Of a stretch of DNA of 64,000 nucleotides, positions 1 through 10,259 are shown in pieces. The translations under genes and the position numbers were made by a program. How positions within the stretch are numbered: the first letter of the stretch is position 1; each line of letters opens with the position of its first letter. A model generated the notes under the pieces. It had not been told where the DNA came from, did no database searches, and was given only the letters and a program-made list of their open reading frames with translations. Source of the stretch: Blattamonas nauphoetae. Its lineage: Eukaryota > Preaxostyla > Oxymonadida. Where the stretch lies: contig JARBJD010000226.1 in NCBI GenBank assembly GCA_033064195.1, forward strand, positions 57,641 through 121,640. Direction: 5' to 3'.

Positions 1-967
1 GCTTTTCTTCAATCGCATCTTCGATGCCCTCCATTCTCAACATTCGATGCACTGTCTTCCACTTCTGCCGCACTTCTCCTCTTTGTTTGTTCCATTCACG
101 CTGGGTATCGACCATTGAAGACATAAATAGCCAGACTGAGTAATCATCTTCGAATAAAGTGAGACAACTTGGGATTGTGAGAATGACTGGCATATTCAGG
201 ACCAAATCCATAGTTGGTTGATTGTGTGGAGAGATTTGGAGGAGCTGGGTGAGGAGATACAGAAAAAAAATGGATTTGTCTCCATTGACGATCGAAAGTC
301 GGTTCACGCACAAATGCCAAATGTACTTTTCTGAAGGGGCCACAACCTGCTGCAAAATCGTCTCGTGAACAGCTGGTCGCCCACTGGGATCTCTAATTTC
401 GAGACCATTCGGAGTTGCGAGCGAGAGAGATTTCCAGATGATCCTCATGAGATTAGTGTGGATATCGACTGCTTCTGCAAAGGAAAGAGTCATTGGATTG
501 AGAGTGTTGACGAGTTGAGGGATCAGATCAGCTTTAATGAGGGCAAGCCGGACTTTAGCTGAAATCCTCGGGATCAGATTTCCGAGCATCGTCATTGTTG
601 CTTTGACAATCGCCCGATTGGAGGATGAAATGAGCGCCAGAATGGATTGGACGAAATCAGTCAACGAATCATCAGTGGTTCGTCCAAGGCTGCAGAGAAA
701 AGCATCTGCTGCCTCTGCATACAGTGGATCCACAGATTCGATAAGTTTCACGGCTTTAGTTTCCAAAGAGACTTCAAAAGAAGAATGTGACTTCACAGTG
801 GCAACGAGAGATCGAAAGACAACTGCCTTTTCGACTTCAGATCCAGGATCTTCTTCATCCCAATTCAGGAAAGGAGAGCAATCTGGAGAATATGAAAAAC
901 AGTGGGAAGAGATACCAGGGTAAGGAGAATGAGGATATGTGGCTGTTTTCTGGGCAATCACGGTCAT
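1..967 (-). CDS. Armadillo-like helical protein, 3' end off window
   Basis: An uninterrupted minus-strand frame runs from ATG at 967 to the window edge (about 322 codons seen). It matches the repeated family here: the DC(S)xFLNWD block near residue 35, VVFRSLVATVK, LISSSNRAI, VRLALIKADLIPQL, PSEKYIWHLCVNRLSIV, and RMLRMEGIEDAIEEK near the visible end. Only about 35 residues should be missing at the C-terminus. The start is supported by paralogues and by a CCATAACGAG box about 25 bases upstream. The helical, Leu/Ile-rich pattern suggests an alpha-solenoid of the armadillo/HEAT class, probably a binding scaffold; the partner is unknown. It is the only short family member in the window on the minus strand. 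Confidence 0.85.
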   Translation of the reverse strand, partial: MTVIAQKTATYPHSPYPGISSHCFSYSPDCSPFLNWDEEDPGSEVEKAVVFRSLVATVKSHSSFEVSLETKAVKLIESVDPLYAEAADAFLCSLGRTTDDSLTDFVQSILALISSSNRAIVKATMTMLGNLIPRISAKVRLALIKADLIPQLVNTLNPMTLSFAEAVDIHTNLMRIIWKSLSLATPNGLEIRDPSGRPAVHETILQQVVAPSEKYIWHLCVNRLSIVNGDKSIFFLYLLTQLLQISPHNQPTMDLVLNMPVILTIPSCLTLFEDDYSVWLFMSSMVDTQREWNKQRGEVRQKWKTVHRMLRMEGIEDAIEEK

Positions 968-991
968 TCTTTCAGACTTGGATTTGAATCA

Positions 992-1001
992 CTCGTTATG
1001 G
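992..1001 (-). promoter_or_regulatory. CCATAACGAG box of the armadillo-like family
   Basis: On the minus strand this reads CCATAACGAG, 25 bases before the ATG at 967. The same box precedes most other family members, so it is probably a core promoter or initiator. Function is inferred from position and conservation only. Confidence 0.6.
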
Positions 1002-1248
1002 GTCAGAAGTATGGTTGAAGCAAAGAGATTGAAATGGACGAGAAAAAAATGAAGATAAATCAGGCGGATCGTTGCTAACCGATGGTTCATGTTGTCTGAA
1101 TCATTGCGGTCCTTTTATTGGATTCTGAGTTCAAGCTTTCGTTGAGGAACCCAGAAAAGTAAAACAAGTCGTTGGAAACGAGAATTCCCCAACATGGCGG
1201 ACAGCACACGAAGACTGTTCGCCAAGTCCCATCCACAGCGGACATGCA

Positions 1249-3496
1249 TCACAGCTCCGCTTCATCCTTCGCTGTTGTCTCTGGCTGTTCGAGAATAAGT
1301 CCGTCTCCTCCAGAGTGTTCTCCTTTCTCCCCATTTTCGCTTTGCTCCCCCTCTGCTCCCTCAGCACCTCTCTCCTCACTCTGTGGCTCTTCCTTCCCTT
1401 CCACACTCCTCACCCATCCCAACACGGCCTCTGCTCGCTCTCTCCACTCGCTCTCCCGCATCCCCTCCAGCCACTCCTCCATCCCTGCCCTTCGCAGCAT
1501 CCCCACAAACTCCTCCCTCTCCTTCCCTTCCTTCCTCTCTCCGCCCTCCCTCCACCTCTCACACAGCCCCACAAGCCATACACTCGCCTCTTCCTCCTTC
1601 CCCACCGACCCCGCTTCAAGCAGCCCCCACACTCCTTCCACCACTCCCTCCCCACACAGCGAGTCCACTCTCCTCTCACTCTCCCCCACCCTTCCCAGCA
1701 GCTCAAGCAGCTTCCTCTCTGCCCCTCGCTGCGACACAAGGCACAGATCCACCACAAAACCAACGAAGTCCGCAAGCGACGCAGATGACGAGCGACCAAC
1801 ACGGATCAGCTCGTCCAGCCCTGCCTGCCCTTCCCCGCACAGCTCGCACAGAAGAAACGCCGACGATTCTGCAAATGTCCCACAGCTCGCCGCGATCGTC
1901 GATTTGAAGCGGGTTGTGGGCGACAGAGCGAGGGACGAGAAAAGGTTGGGCGACGACGCGTCTTCCTGCTCAGAGCGGACGAACGCCATCACTTCCTCCA
2001 GCGAAGGAAGGGTCGGCGTGTTTTGAGGCTGCACGAGCGGTCGGAGTGCTTTCAGTGCAGAGCGGGACAGTTTGGGCGAGTCGTTCCTGTCCGTCGCTGG
2101 GCTGGCCACTGTGGGAGCAGAATCGGTTGCAAATATGTCGGACACAACATCAGAAGCTCCGTTCATCCCGATTGTGATCGCATTCGACTTGAAGATCACA
2201 ACCAACGAATCAACCATCCCAAAAAGTTGGCGCACGAATCCATTCGAATATAAACTCTAAAACCCAAAAAGAAAGTGAATATCTCAAAATCACAAACTTT
2301 CACGTGGCCTCCCGAACTCACAAGCAGCACCATGATCTGCAGCGAGAAGTCCAGAATCACTCCACGTCGTTCGCTCTCCTTCATCAACTCCTCCAACATC
2401 CGCTCTTCCCCGTCCGTCCAATCTGCCTGTTGCCCTCCTTCTGTCCTTCTCATCAAACATCGCCGCATTCGCAGCATCGCAACCGTCGAGATTTCGGCCC
2501 AGACTTCTTTCAGACGGGATGCCGATTCTTCCGCCAGTGTTTGCAGACACGCTGTCCCACTCATCGAAACTGCACTCCCCGTCCTCTTCTCTCGCGTTTG
2601 CACAGTCGAGCCCCACAACCTCTCCCGCAGCAGAGGAGAGAACGCCAGCATCGAGTGGACGAGCCCCACAACTTTCGAGCAGACGGCCGAATTCCCAAAC
2701 CCGACCAAGTCAATCATCCTGTCGATCGTTTGCTGCCCAACCAGCTGTCGCATGTCTCCTGAATTCAGCGCCGACACAAGTTCCAGGATCTCCACAAGAA
2801 CCAAGCTCCAGTCGTCTTGTTCTTGCTGTGCGGAAGTTGTATCGACCTGACTGAGTGCGTCGCAACGTTTCAGAATGTCAAGAATCGTTTGGTTGGCCGT
2901 GTTCAGAATCCCGTTCCCGATCAATTGAAAGTGGACTTCACTCAATCGATGCGCACACACTTCCAAGATCCGCCATGTCTGAAAACGAATCGAAAAGTCA
3001 CAGCACACATTAAATGCGACATCTGTGAGGTTCGTTGAGAGGAACGGAGTCAGCGGGTAGATCAGATCGGCCTTCACTATCGATTTCACGATTTCGTCGG
3101 AACATGACACTGCAAAATCATCATATCGAAAGAAAAATCACACTAAACGATGACAGGATTCGAATGGTGTTGTGCTTTCAGAGGGGCAGGGAAGATAAAG
3201 CAATGAAGAACCAAACTTTCACAGTCGGGTTCGTAGAATGCACCAGAACTCGCTTCAAGATCGACAGACCATTTGTGCCAACCACACCTGATGCCAAGAT
3301 CGGACGGAGTGGGGTATCTGAACCAAATGGAGGAGGAGAGGAACAAACGGGACAGAAGGTGAACGAGTGCATTGGAGGCATCGCAGGCGTCCCCATCATC
3401 TGGACTCTGCAGTCCAGTCAGCAAGACTGTAATATTCTGCTTGACTCCCAATTCCAACGACTGAAGTTCAGGCAGAATTGAGGAGAGGGAGGTCAT
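1249..3496 (-). CDS. Large armadillo/HEAT-like protein, five exons, 695 aa
   Basis: Exons on the minus strand are 3496-3349, 3317-3223, 3174-3144, 3109-2304 and 2256-1249, giving 2088 bases without a stop (695 residues). The four introns are 31, 48, 34 and 47 bases with donors GTTTGTTCC, GTGAAAGTTTGG, GTGTGATTT and GTGAAAGTTTGTG and AG acceptors. The spliced product reads through family-like helices such as ILSSFMSCSDEIVKSIVKADL, which matches the CSAKVRLALVKADL block of the short paralogues. The C-terminal third keeps helical repeats and ends in a Glu/Gly-rich tail of about 50 residues. No signal peptide or membrane segment is seen. It is probably an intracellular solenoid scaffold. Its start codon lies only 41 bases from that of the divergent gene at 3538. 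Confidence 0.8.
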
Positions 3497-3537
3497 CGAA
3501 GTTTTGATTGTGGGTGAAGTTCACGACAAAAGACAGA
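3497..3537. promoter_or_regulatory. 41-bp divergent intergenic region
   Basis: This is the whole gap between the ATG of the 695-residue minus-strand gene and the ATG of the plus-strand gene at 3538. It lacks the CCATAACGAG box found before the other short paralogues, so initiation must use other signals or lie within coding sequence. A role as a bidirectional promoter is inferred from geometry. Confidence 0.4.
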
Positions 3538-4605
3538 ATGACAAATTTAAGCCCGACCTTTCACCACTCCACTGGTTCTCCTTGCTCTACTATCTCTCCC
3601 AATAGTTCGTTTTGTTATCCAGATTGTTCTGCTTTCCTGTCTTGGAACGAAGAAAAACTTGGCTCTGAATCAGAAAAATCTGATGTCTTTCGATCTCTTG
3701 TTGCCACTTTGAAGTTGCAACCTTTACTTGATGACTCTCTGGAAGTTAAAGCTGTGAAATTTCTCGAATCTCTGGTTTCGTACAAAGAGAAAAAATACGA
3801 TGCTTTTCTCGCCAGCCTTGCATCGTCCTCTGTTAATTCATTGACAGACTTCGTACCGTCCTTTGGGGTACTCATTTCATCACACAGTCAGGCCATAACG
3901 ACTGCAGCCATGAAGATGCTCAACAATCTTGTTCAGCGCTGTTCAGCCAAAGTCCGACAATCTCTCGTTGAAGCTGATCTGATCCCTCAAGTCATCCCAT
4001 CTCTCAATCTTATGTCTCTTTCCTTAATTCAAGCAGACGATATCCACATCAACCTCATGAAAATCATCGCCCAATCTCTCTGGCTCGCAACTCCGGAAGG
4101 TTTCACCTCTCTCAAAATTAAAGAAGGTAATGAACAACAAGCTGCTCACGAGATAATTTTGCAGCAGGTTGTCGTCCCTTCTGAGCAGTATATATGGCAT
4201 TTGTGCCTGAACAGCTATTCGCTCATCGATGGTGAGCTATCCGAGAATTTTCTGGATATCATCGCCAAACTCCTCCGAATATCTTCATATTATCAACCGA
4301 CGATGGAATTTGTTCTTCATATGCCGGTCTTTCTAACAATCCCAAGTTGTCTCACATTCTTCGAAAAGGATAGCTCAATCTATTGGTTTCTGTATGCAAT
4401 GATCAATTCCCAGCGGAAATGGAACATGGAAGGCGGAGAAGATCAACAGATGAGGAAGGACGCGAATCGAATGTTGAGAATGGAGGGCATCGACGATGTG
4501 ATTGAAGCAAAGCTGCGACATGACAAAAACAGTTGGTACGGAGTGTGGATTGTTGACAAATCGATCGATTGGAACAATCTGCTGGGCATGAATCTTCGAT
4601 ATTAG
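3538..4605 (+). CDS. Armadillo-like helical protein, 355 aa
   Basis: Single-exon member of the family. Start chosen at ATG 3538, which aligns with the paralogue starts. Blocks in order: DCSAFLSWNEE near residue 30, DVFRSLVATLK, LTDFVPSFGVLIS, VRQSLVEADLIPQV, PSEQYIWHLCLNSYSLIDG near 215, MEFVLHMPVFLTIPSCLTFF near 260, RMLRMEGIDDVIE and the closing SIDWNNLLGMNL. No signal peptide, membrane segment or catalytic motif is visible, so a cytosolic binding role is inferred. It ends slightly earlier than its paralogues (TAT then TAG, followed by sequence that is still coding in the relatives). Downstream is the conserved family 3' block. Confidence 0.88.
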   Translation: MTNLSPTFHHSTGSPCSTISPNSSFCYPDCSAFLSWNEEKLGSESEKSDVFRSLVATLKLQPLLDDSLEVKAVKFLESLVSYKEKKYDAFLASLASSSVNSLTDFVPSFGVLISSHSQAITTAAMKMLNNLVQRCSAKVRQSLVEADLIPQVIPSLNLMSLSLIQADDIHINLMKIIAQSLWLATPEGFTSLKIKEGNEQQAAHEIILQQVVVPSEQYIWHLCLNSYSLIDGELSENFLDIIAKLLRISSYYQPTMEFVLHMPVFLTIPSCLTFFEKDSSIYWFLYAMINSQRKWNMEGGEDQQMRKDANRMLRMEGIDDVIEAKLRHDKNSWYGVWIVDKSIDWNNLLGMNLRY

Positions 4606-4710
4606 GAATAGAAACAGACCAGAGCAAGCGAGCCTTGCAGACCTGTTTCTGGCTTCTTTTGGACAGCAAACACTGATTATGTGTGATCCTTGTCGACTCT
4701 GGCATCACAC
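4606..4710 (+). terminator. Conserved 3' block of the armadillo-like family
   Basis: The block reads AAACAGACCAGAGCAAGCGA, then GACCTGTTTCTGGCTTCTTT, GGACAGCA, then a small ACAC/GTGT hairpin. Versions follow the genes ending at 9034, 31513, 33210 and 41045, and the displaced gene end at 38060. It is probably part of the 3' UTR or an end-processing signal; function is inferred. Confidence 0.45.
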
Positions 4711-4870
4711 GCTTGTCTTGCACGCCGCACACCGTAAATTGAGACAAATGTGACGACTCTTTCACAACACCCTCCTCCCCACACCGATGTGCACTCCGCA
4801 ACAACTCCCACATGCACCTGCCGTTCATGCTCGGCTTGCGGAACTTGGGAATGAAGAACACCCGCCCACC
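4700..4870 (+). repeat. Duplicated segment, second copy near 31650-31815
   Basis: From CTTGCACGCCGCACACCG to the AGAACAC stretch this matches 31650-31815 closely (about 90% by eye). Neither copy keeps a convincing long frame, although one minus-strand frame reads FFIPKFRKPSNGRCMWELL-like in both. It is probably a remnant of a gene carried in the duplicated unit. Confidence 0.5.
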
Positions 4871-5229
4871 AACACAATGTCGTCTTTTTTGATAATTGGC
4901 CCCAACTGCGTCTGACCAAAGCACATCATTCTGCTCCCTCGACGATATCAGTCAACAGCGCACAATCGCTTCTGGTTCCTCCATCTGTGACGTGCAGAGC
5001 ATTTGAACATCACATTGATGATGTGAAGCGATGCTGTGCAGTTTTGGAACAGCAGAAATGACATCCATCGAGGTCGACGAAAGGATGCGCTCTTCGGACC
5101 TCTTTCCGCGTGGGCGGGCTTCGAAGCAACAACAACGGCAGGCCGTGCAGTGGACGAGGAAGGAACAACTGGCTGATGCGATGCGTTTGATCTTCCTCTC
5201 CCTCCCCCTCTCTCCATCGGCTCGACCAA

Positions 5230-6180
5230 TCAGTATAAACTCCACCCGTCTCCTCACATCACTTGCTTCCAGAATGCTGACCCATCACCCTGCTTCATTG
5301 TTCACACTTCAAAACTTATGTCGGTTGGATCCTTCGTTCAACTTGATCGCGATCATCACTCCGTCGCTCTCTCCTCCCCTCGCTCGTCCCAGTTCATTCT
5401 GTCTCGAAGAAGATCGAGACGGTTCTATTCGAGCTGTTCCGTCTCCCAACATTCTTCCACTTGATCCTCTCCCCACGCTTTGGCCTCGCTCCCAACTGAT
5501 CCCGCGATGTCCCGCAATTGTGAATTGTCTCTTGGATTCGTTGTCTCGCTGCGCAATCCGATGATCCCTGAAAAATCGGGAGCGGCGATGCATCATCACC
5601 ACATTCTCTTTCTTCTGGCGCACCAATTCCTTGCGTCGAACCTGCTGACCTCTGTGTCTCCGCTTGTGTCGCTATATTGGAATTCCGAACACCCTCTCCC
5701 ATTCTGGGAACGGAATCTCGGAGCTTCCACGGCATTTCATCCACTCACTGCCGTACTTGAGTCGCGTGGACTTGTCGTTGAATGAGCTGACGCATCTGCC
5801 AACATTGACTGGTTCGGGGAGCACGAGGCGGATCTCGGTGGACGTGTGGTTGTCCATTTTGACGTGTCTGCCCCACTTTCTGGTTGACACGAACGAATTG
5901 CTGGACTCGTTGCTGTTGCTCTCTCCCCGCCGACGATTCTTCGGAACATGCTCTCCACACGACAACCATCTCGACACTGGCCTCTCCCGTTGCAGTTTGG
6001 GCATCTGAACGTGTCGCCGAGCAGGCAGCGCGTGAGCGTTGTGGGGAGTGGATGGAGAGCGTCGTGTCGAATGTGTCACTTCAACCCACTTTCCAAGTCG
6101 AGTGGTTCCCTTCTGATTTCGAATCATTCGTCTGTGTCTCATCTGACAACACCGAAGCGTTTTCGCGATGACCGATCGAA
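5230..6180 (+). pseudogene. Decayed leucine-rich-repeat gene
   Basis: Plus-strand pieces in different frames read as leucine-rich repeats: LFTLQNLCRLDPSFNLI near 5300 and ISELPRHFIHSLPYLSRVDL followed by SLNELTHLPTL near 5720-5810. A paralogous copy at 34440-34820 is about 90% identical over some 360 bases. It keeps open the frame that this copy loses near 5925, where the copies differ by two bases. No combination of GT..AG introns that I tried restored a frame, so this is most likely a pseudogene. LRR proteins usually bind other proteins; no effector domain is seen. Confidence 0.5.
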
Positions 6181-7012
6181 AGTCAGTTGAAATCACTCGA
6201 CTCGTTGGACGCTGAATGAACAGTCGAAATCGGAAGTGAAAAGAAGGAGCGAACACCAAGCGACTTCAGACCGACTCTACTCCTCTCTCCACACCCTCTC
6301 CAACGTTGGAGACAACGAAATGGAGAACGATGATTGTTGGAGAGTGCATCCCCTTCTCCACTCGCCTTTCCCGACCTCTTCGCCCGATTGGTGCATGTTC
6401 ATCGCATTCGCAGTTTATCGATCAGACACAAATTAGCGAGTCGTCGTGTCCGTTTGTGAGTGCACTCATCGTCGAATGGACTCTTTGGTTGGGCAGCTTC
6501 GATGTTCACATTTGGACTGAAACTGAAGGGAGAACAAGAAAGAACACAAGTGATGCCTGTTTGAGCTGTCTCCGTTTTCAGAGAATGTTCTGGAGGAGAT
6601 TATTTGGCTGACATCGCACTCCAAGGTGATCTCTGAACTGAACGCTCCGAATGAGGTGGTTGGAGCACACACACGCCTCGCTCAGTGTCTCTGGTGTGCT
6701 GATGAGAGATGAAAGATTGGGGGACTACGAGTGGAGCGCTGAACTTGCTGTCTCGAAGTGAGACGAGAAACGCAGACAAGAATGAACTGAGTCAGTGCCT
6801 CGTCCTTCACATTCAGCATTCATGGAACGGTCGTCCGTTCCACACTCGTTGTCATCACTCCCACTCCCATTTCCGCATCTGTCTTGTCTTTGTGTTTCAG
6901 CATTGCTTGCTTGTTCCTTAGTCGTTCATAAAGTTTGCGACACGATATCCCGATTCTGTGCCAGTGACAGCCCTTCCATGCTTCTCGTTCTAGTTCAGCG
7001 GATGACATCAAA
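6181..7012. other. No intact gene; scattered coding-like fragments
   Basis: Short protein-like stretches occur, for example NVLEEIIWLTSHSKVISEL near 6590, but frames break every 100-200 bases. It may be the decayed 3' part of the LRR gene. Nothing else is recognised. Confidence 0.3.
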
Positions 7013-7522
7013 ATGACTCGGCCAGATGAACAAGAAGCAGTTCATGAATCACTCCTCACTCAACTCCTGCTGCCGTCGGAAGAGAATGGTCGACATCTGT
7101 GCACACACCGTCATTCGATTGTGGATGGCGAGCAGTCCAATCATTTCATGTTCATTCATGACAACATTCTCGAAATCTGCCTTTATCACAAAAGAAGGAT
7201 GGAGTTCGTTCACACTCTTCCCATCCTTTTCAACATTCCAAGTACATTGACATTCACTCTCTTTGACCAAATTATCAAATTGTGCCTGACTCCACTGTTT
7301 GATGCCCAGCAAGTGTTCTCGAAGGTTTGGACAAACACTGCGATGATTGTTGTGATTGATGACTCTCTTCGAATGGAAGGCATCGAGGATATCCTTGAAG
7401 AACCACTGAAACCCAACGTGAAGTGGGATTGCAGACGAGTTGTGGTCTGCGCATCGGTGGGATGGAACAATGTGGAGGGACTGAATGTGAACGAACTGAA
7501 ATCGAGCGTGTTTGTCTCGTGA
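7013..7522 (+). CDS. Half-length armadillo-like protein, 169 aa
   Basis: This frame matches only the C-terminal half of the family: DEQEAVHE, LLLPSEENGRHLCTHRHSIVDG, MEFVHTLPILFNIPSTLTF, LRMEGIEDILEE and GWNNVEGLNV. ATG 7013 is the first start and nothing upstream resembles the missing N-terminal half. The frame is open to TGA at 7520. Its 3' end and flank are closest to the gene at 27124 and its flank, so the two belong to one subgroup. A sister fragment at 33524 carries a stop. It could be a young gene fragment still open by chance or a functional short form; transcription is unknown. Confidence 0.5.
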   Translation: MTRPDEQEAVHESLLTQLLLPSEENGRHLCTHRHSIVDGEQSNHFMFIHDNILEICLYHKRRMEFVHTLPILFNIPSTLTFTLFDQIIKLCLTPLFDAQQVFSKVWTNTAMIVVIDDSLRMEGIEDILEEPLKPNVKWDCRRVVVCASVGWNNVEGLNVNELKSSVFVS

Positions 7523-7924
7523 CCCTTCGAAGTCTGACAACCTGCGTCCTCCTCGTCTCCACACTCTCTGCCTCGAACTGCGTCGTTTGCTCTTTTGTCG
7601 TGCATTGCTCTTTCTTGTTCATGATACACTCTTCTTCCGTCCCAATCCGTTCGACGCTCCAAACACTTGGAGATGGGGATGGTCGAACTGCGGAGCCGCT
7701 GGAGCATTCGTCTCTGTGACTGCTGTTGTGTTGTGTCATCTGACTTCATGACCAGCTTGTCTCTTTTCTTTGTTCTTCGACGAATTCATGTTATCTTCCA
7801 CTTCGTCTCGTTCACAAGCTCCCTCTTCATTCAGGAATCGTCGGAGTATTCGTTGTTTATTTTTTATCTTCATTTAGAACCTCTTTTGCATCACAATCTC
7901 ATCGTTTCAAACCAGAGTTTTCCA
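7523..7924. other. Duplicated flanking sequence, no gene
   Basis: The left part resembles 28200-28340 downstream of the 27124 gene (both contain CGTTTGCTCTTTTGTCG-like sequence). The right part resembles 31930-32040 upstream of the 32137 gene (shared CTCCCTCTTCATTCAG and TTCGTTGTTTATT). The family therefore duplicates together with its flanks. No frame is supported. Confidence 0.5.
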
Positions 7925-7934
7925 ACCCATAAAA
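7925..7934 (+). promoter_or_regulatory. Diverged family promoter box
   Basis: ACCCATAAAA lies about 30 bases before the ATG at 7961, at the position of the CCCATAACGA box of the paralogues. It is a weaker match than at the other genes. Confidence 0.4.
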
Positions 7935-7960
7935 AGTGATTGAACTCTGAAATCGAGAGA

Positions 7961-9034
7961 ATGACGACTTTAGTCATGAAGCAATCCTCCTCCCCTGATT
8001 CTTCTTGCCCTGGTATCTCTTTACACTGCTTTTCATATTCTTCAGACTGTTCTGCTTTCCTGAATTGGGATGAAAGTCGACATGATTACATTCGCGAAAC
8101 GGCCGTTGTATTTCGATCTCTTGTTGCTACAGTACAGTTCCAGCCTTCACTTGATGACTCTCTGGAAGAGAAGGCCGTGAAGTTTCTCGAATCTGTATCT
8201 ACAAGAGTTCGATCATCAGCAGATGCTTTTCTCGTAAGCCTTGGACAAACTACTGATGAATCTTCGACCAACTTCGTACAGTCCATAGTGGTACTCATTT
8301 CTTCTGCAAGCCAGGTCATCACCACAGCAACAATGGAAATTCTCAGATATCTGATCGAACTATGTTCATCGAAAGTCCGTCTTGCCCTCTTCAAAGCTGA
8401 TCTACTCCCTCAACTCATCACCACCCTCAATCCACATTCTCTTTCCTTTGCAGAAGCAGAGGATATCCACATATACCTCATGAAAAGCATCTTGACTTTT
8501 CTCTGGCTCGCAACTCCTGATAGCTTTGCCTCTCTCAAAATTAAAGATCGAGATGAACAACTCGCTATTCACGAGACAGTTTTCCAGCAAGTTCTCGTTC
8601 CTTCCGAGCAGTATATTTGGCATTTGTGCATGAACTGCTTTTCGATCATCGATGGTGACCAATCTCAGTTTTTTCTGATGCTACTCGCTCAACTGCTCCG
8701 AATATTTCCATATTATCAACCCACAATAGAATTTGTTCTTCATATGCCAGTCTTTCTCACAATCACCAGTTGTCTCACATTCTTCGAATTTGAGGGCTCA
8801 ATCAGCCGTTTTCAGTTTCACATGTTTAGAGCCCTGTGGGACTGGAAAAGAACAAGGGGCGAAATGCGACAGATGTGGAAAACAGTGCATCGAATGTTGA
8901 GAATGGAGGGCAACGAAGATGTGATGGAGGAAAAGCTGCTGAACGACCAAAACGGATTCTATGGGAGAGAGCTTGTTGACGACTCGATCAAATGGAACAA
9001 CCTGCAGGGCATGAACCTCCCGAAACAGGAATAG
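7961..9034 (+). CDS. Armadillo-like helical protein, 357 aa
   Basis: Single-exon family member. ATG 7961 is chosen because an upstream in-frame TTG is not a likely eukaryotic start and the paralogues begin here. Landmarks: DCSAFLNWDESRHD near residue 30, VVFRSLVATVQ, SSTDFVQ-like region, LISSASQVITTATMEIL, VRLALFKADLLPQL, PSEQYIWHLCMNCFSIIDG, MEFVLHMPVFLTI-like block, RMLRMEGNEDVMEEK and IKWNNLQGMNLPKQE at the C-terminus. No membrane segment or enzyme motif is seen. The stop is TAG, followed by the family 3' block. Confidence 0.88.
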   Translation: MTTLVMKQSSSPDSSCPGISLHCFSYSSDCSAFLNWDESRHDYIRETAVVFRSLVATVQFQPSLDDSLEEKAVKFLESVSTRVRSSADAFLVSLGQTTDESSTNFVQSIVVLISSASQVITTATMEILRYLIELCSSKVRLALFKADLLPQLITTLNPHSLSFAEAEDIHIYLMKSILTFLWLATPDSFASLKIKDRDEQLAIHETVFQQVLVPSEQYIWHLCMNCFSIIDGDQSQFFLMLLAQLLRIFPYYQPTIEFVLHMPVFLTITSCLTFFEFEGSISRFQFHMFRALWDWKRTRGEMRQMWKTVHRMLRMEGNEDVMEEKLLNDQNGFYGRELVDDSIKWNNLQGMNLPKQE

Positions 9035-9120
9035 AAACAGACAAGAACCAGCGATCGTTTTGACCTGTTTCTGACTCCTTTTGGACACCACACACTGTTT
9101 GTGTGTGAACATTGTTGGCT
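9035..9120 (+). terminator. Family 3' block with CACACA/TGTGTG hairpin
   Basis: ACCAGCGATCG, GACCTGTTTCTGACTC and TTTTGGACA precede a CACACA-CTGTT-TGTGTG stem. The stem differs in sequence from those after the sister genes while its position is kept. Confidence 0.45.
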
Positions 9121-9249
9121 CTGGCATCACCTCATGGTTTGGTTTGCGGAAACGATTGTAATTTTCCTTCAATTGCCGTCATCAGATCTGAACGACCTCA
9201 AAATCCAGAATCACTTTTCTCGTCGAATTGGTCGCCAGATGGCATCCAA

Positions 9250-9715
9250 TCCTCTCCCCAGCTGTCCACACTTCATTTGAGGTTTCTTCCGATCTTTCGA
9301 GATCGTTTATTTTATTGTTTGTCCACTCCCAGCTTCTCTCAACGTCAGTTCTCTCGCAGAGAGATCTTCATCACTCAGCAACAGAATTCGGTCAATGTCA
9401 GCATTGCACTGCGATGGGAACGATTTGGAAAGACTGCCGCAGGTGAGCTCGACTTGTTCGGAGAGATGCATTTTGCGACCAAAACTGGCAGTCCATCGAC
9501 GCAAAGACGTTTTCAGAAAGTAAATAGGTGTGCGCCAAGGGAAAGAGATTCGTATCGACTTGGGCACAATTTCGAACTCGACGAATCTGTCGCTGACTGC
9601 ACACCGAAGAAGACACCGAAAACGGATGCTGGCGACACTCCACGCCTCTCTCGTCGTTTCTGTGTGCTCTACTCGTATTATTCCATATCATGTGGAGGAA
9701 ATGCGGGCCCAATAA
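9250..9715 (+). pseudogene. Possible leucine-rich-repeat gene fragment
   Basis: One plus-strand frame contains SNRIRSMSALHCDGNDLERL, which fits the LRR consensus (L..L.CDGN.LE.LP), and runs on for several tens of residues before a stop. The neighbouring frames have no family resemblance. It is a fragment without clear ends, probably related to the LRR remnants at 5.2 and 34.4 kb. Confidence 0.35.
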
Positions 9716-10259
9716 AATGTTTGGTATGGAGACTGAGAGCCAACTGTCACAAACTAGGTGGATCGGGAGAAATGGAGACGAATGTGACGGAGATCTTCAC
9801 TTTATTGTTGGACGAGATTACATTGACATGATTTTTCTGAATATTTGTGGAATTTGAGCAAACTTTTGAGAGTCTATCGATTTGATGGGCATGATCTGAT
9901 CTCGTCCCCACAATGAGAACCAGAAAGAGATGACTGCCAACGATATTCCGGAAACACATGTCCGTATCATCATTCCAATCAGCCATCGTTATTCTTGTTC
10001 CACAGCTATCCTCTCAAACAATTTGCGTTGACATCGTTTTATGAAAGAAATGATGTCGCAGCCTTCGAATGTAAAGCGGCTCATCTATCGTTCTCGTTCA
10101 GAAGAAATGAGAGTGATCAATACTAAAACAGAAAAAGAAAACTCGAAAACAAGAAATCTCTTCAGAACGTGAGATACGAAGTTTGATAGTTCTGACAGTC
10201 AAGATAAAAACCAAAATGTTACAATAGAGGATCAAAACAATCCCAAATCAAACGCTAAA
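9716..10259. other. Intergenic, nothing recognised
   Basis: No long frame, RNA gene or repeat is recognised. It becomes AT-rich towards 10200, next to the 3' end of the minus-strand surface gene. Confidence 0.4.

Noticed and set aside
1172-2026. Long Ser/Pro-rich plus-strand frame
   Set aside because: It is the mirror of the Glu-rich minus-strand gene ending at 1249, whose splicing and homology are supported.
3508-3537. Upstream non-ATG extension of the gene at 3538
   Set aside because: TTG start; paralogues begin at the ATG and the extension overlaps the divergent intergenic region.
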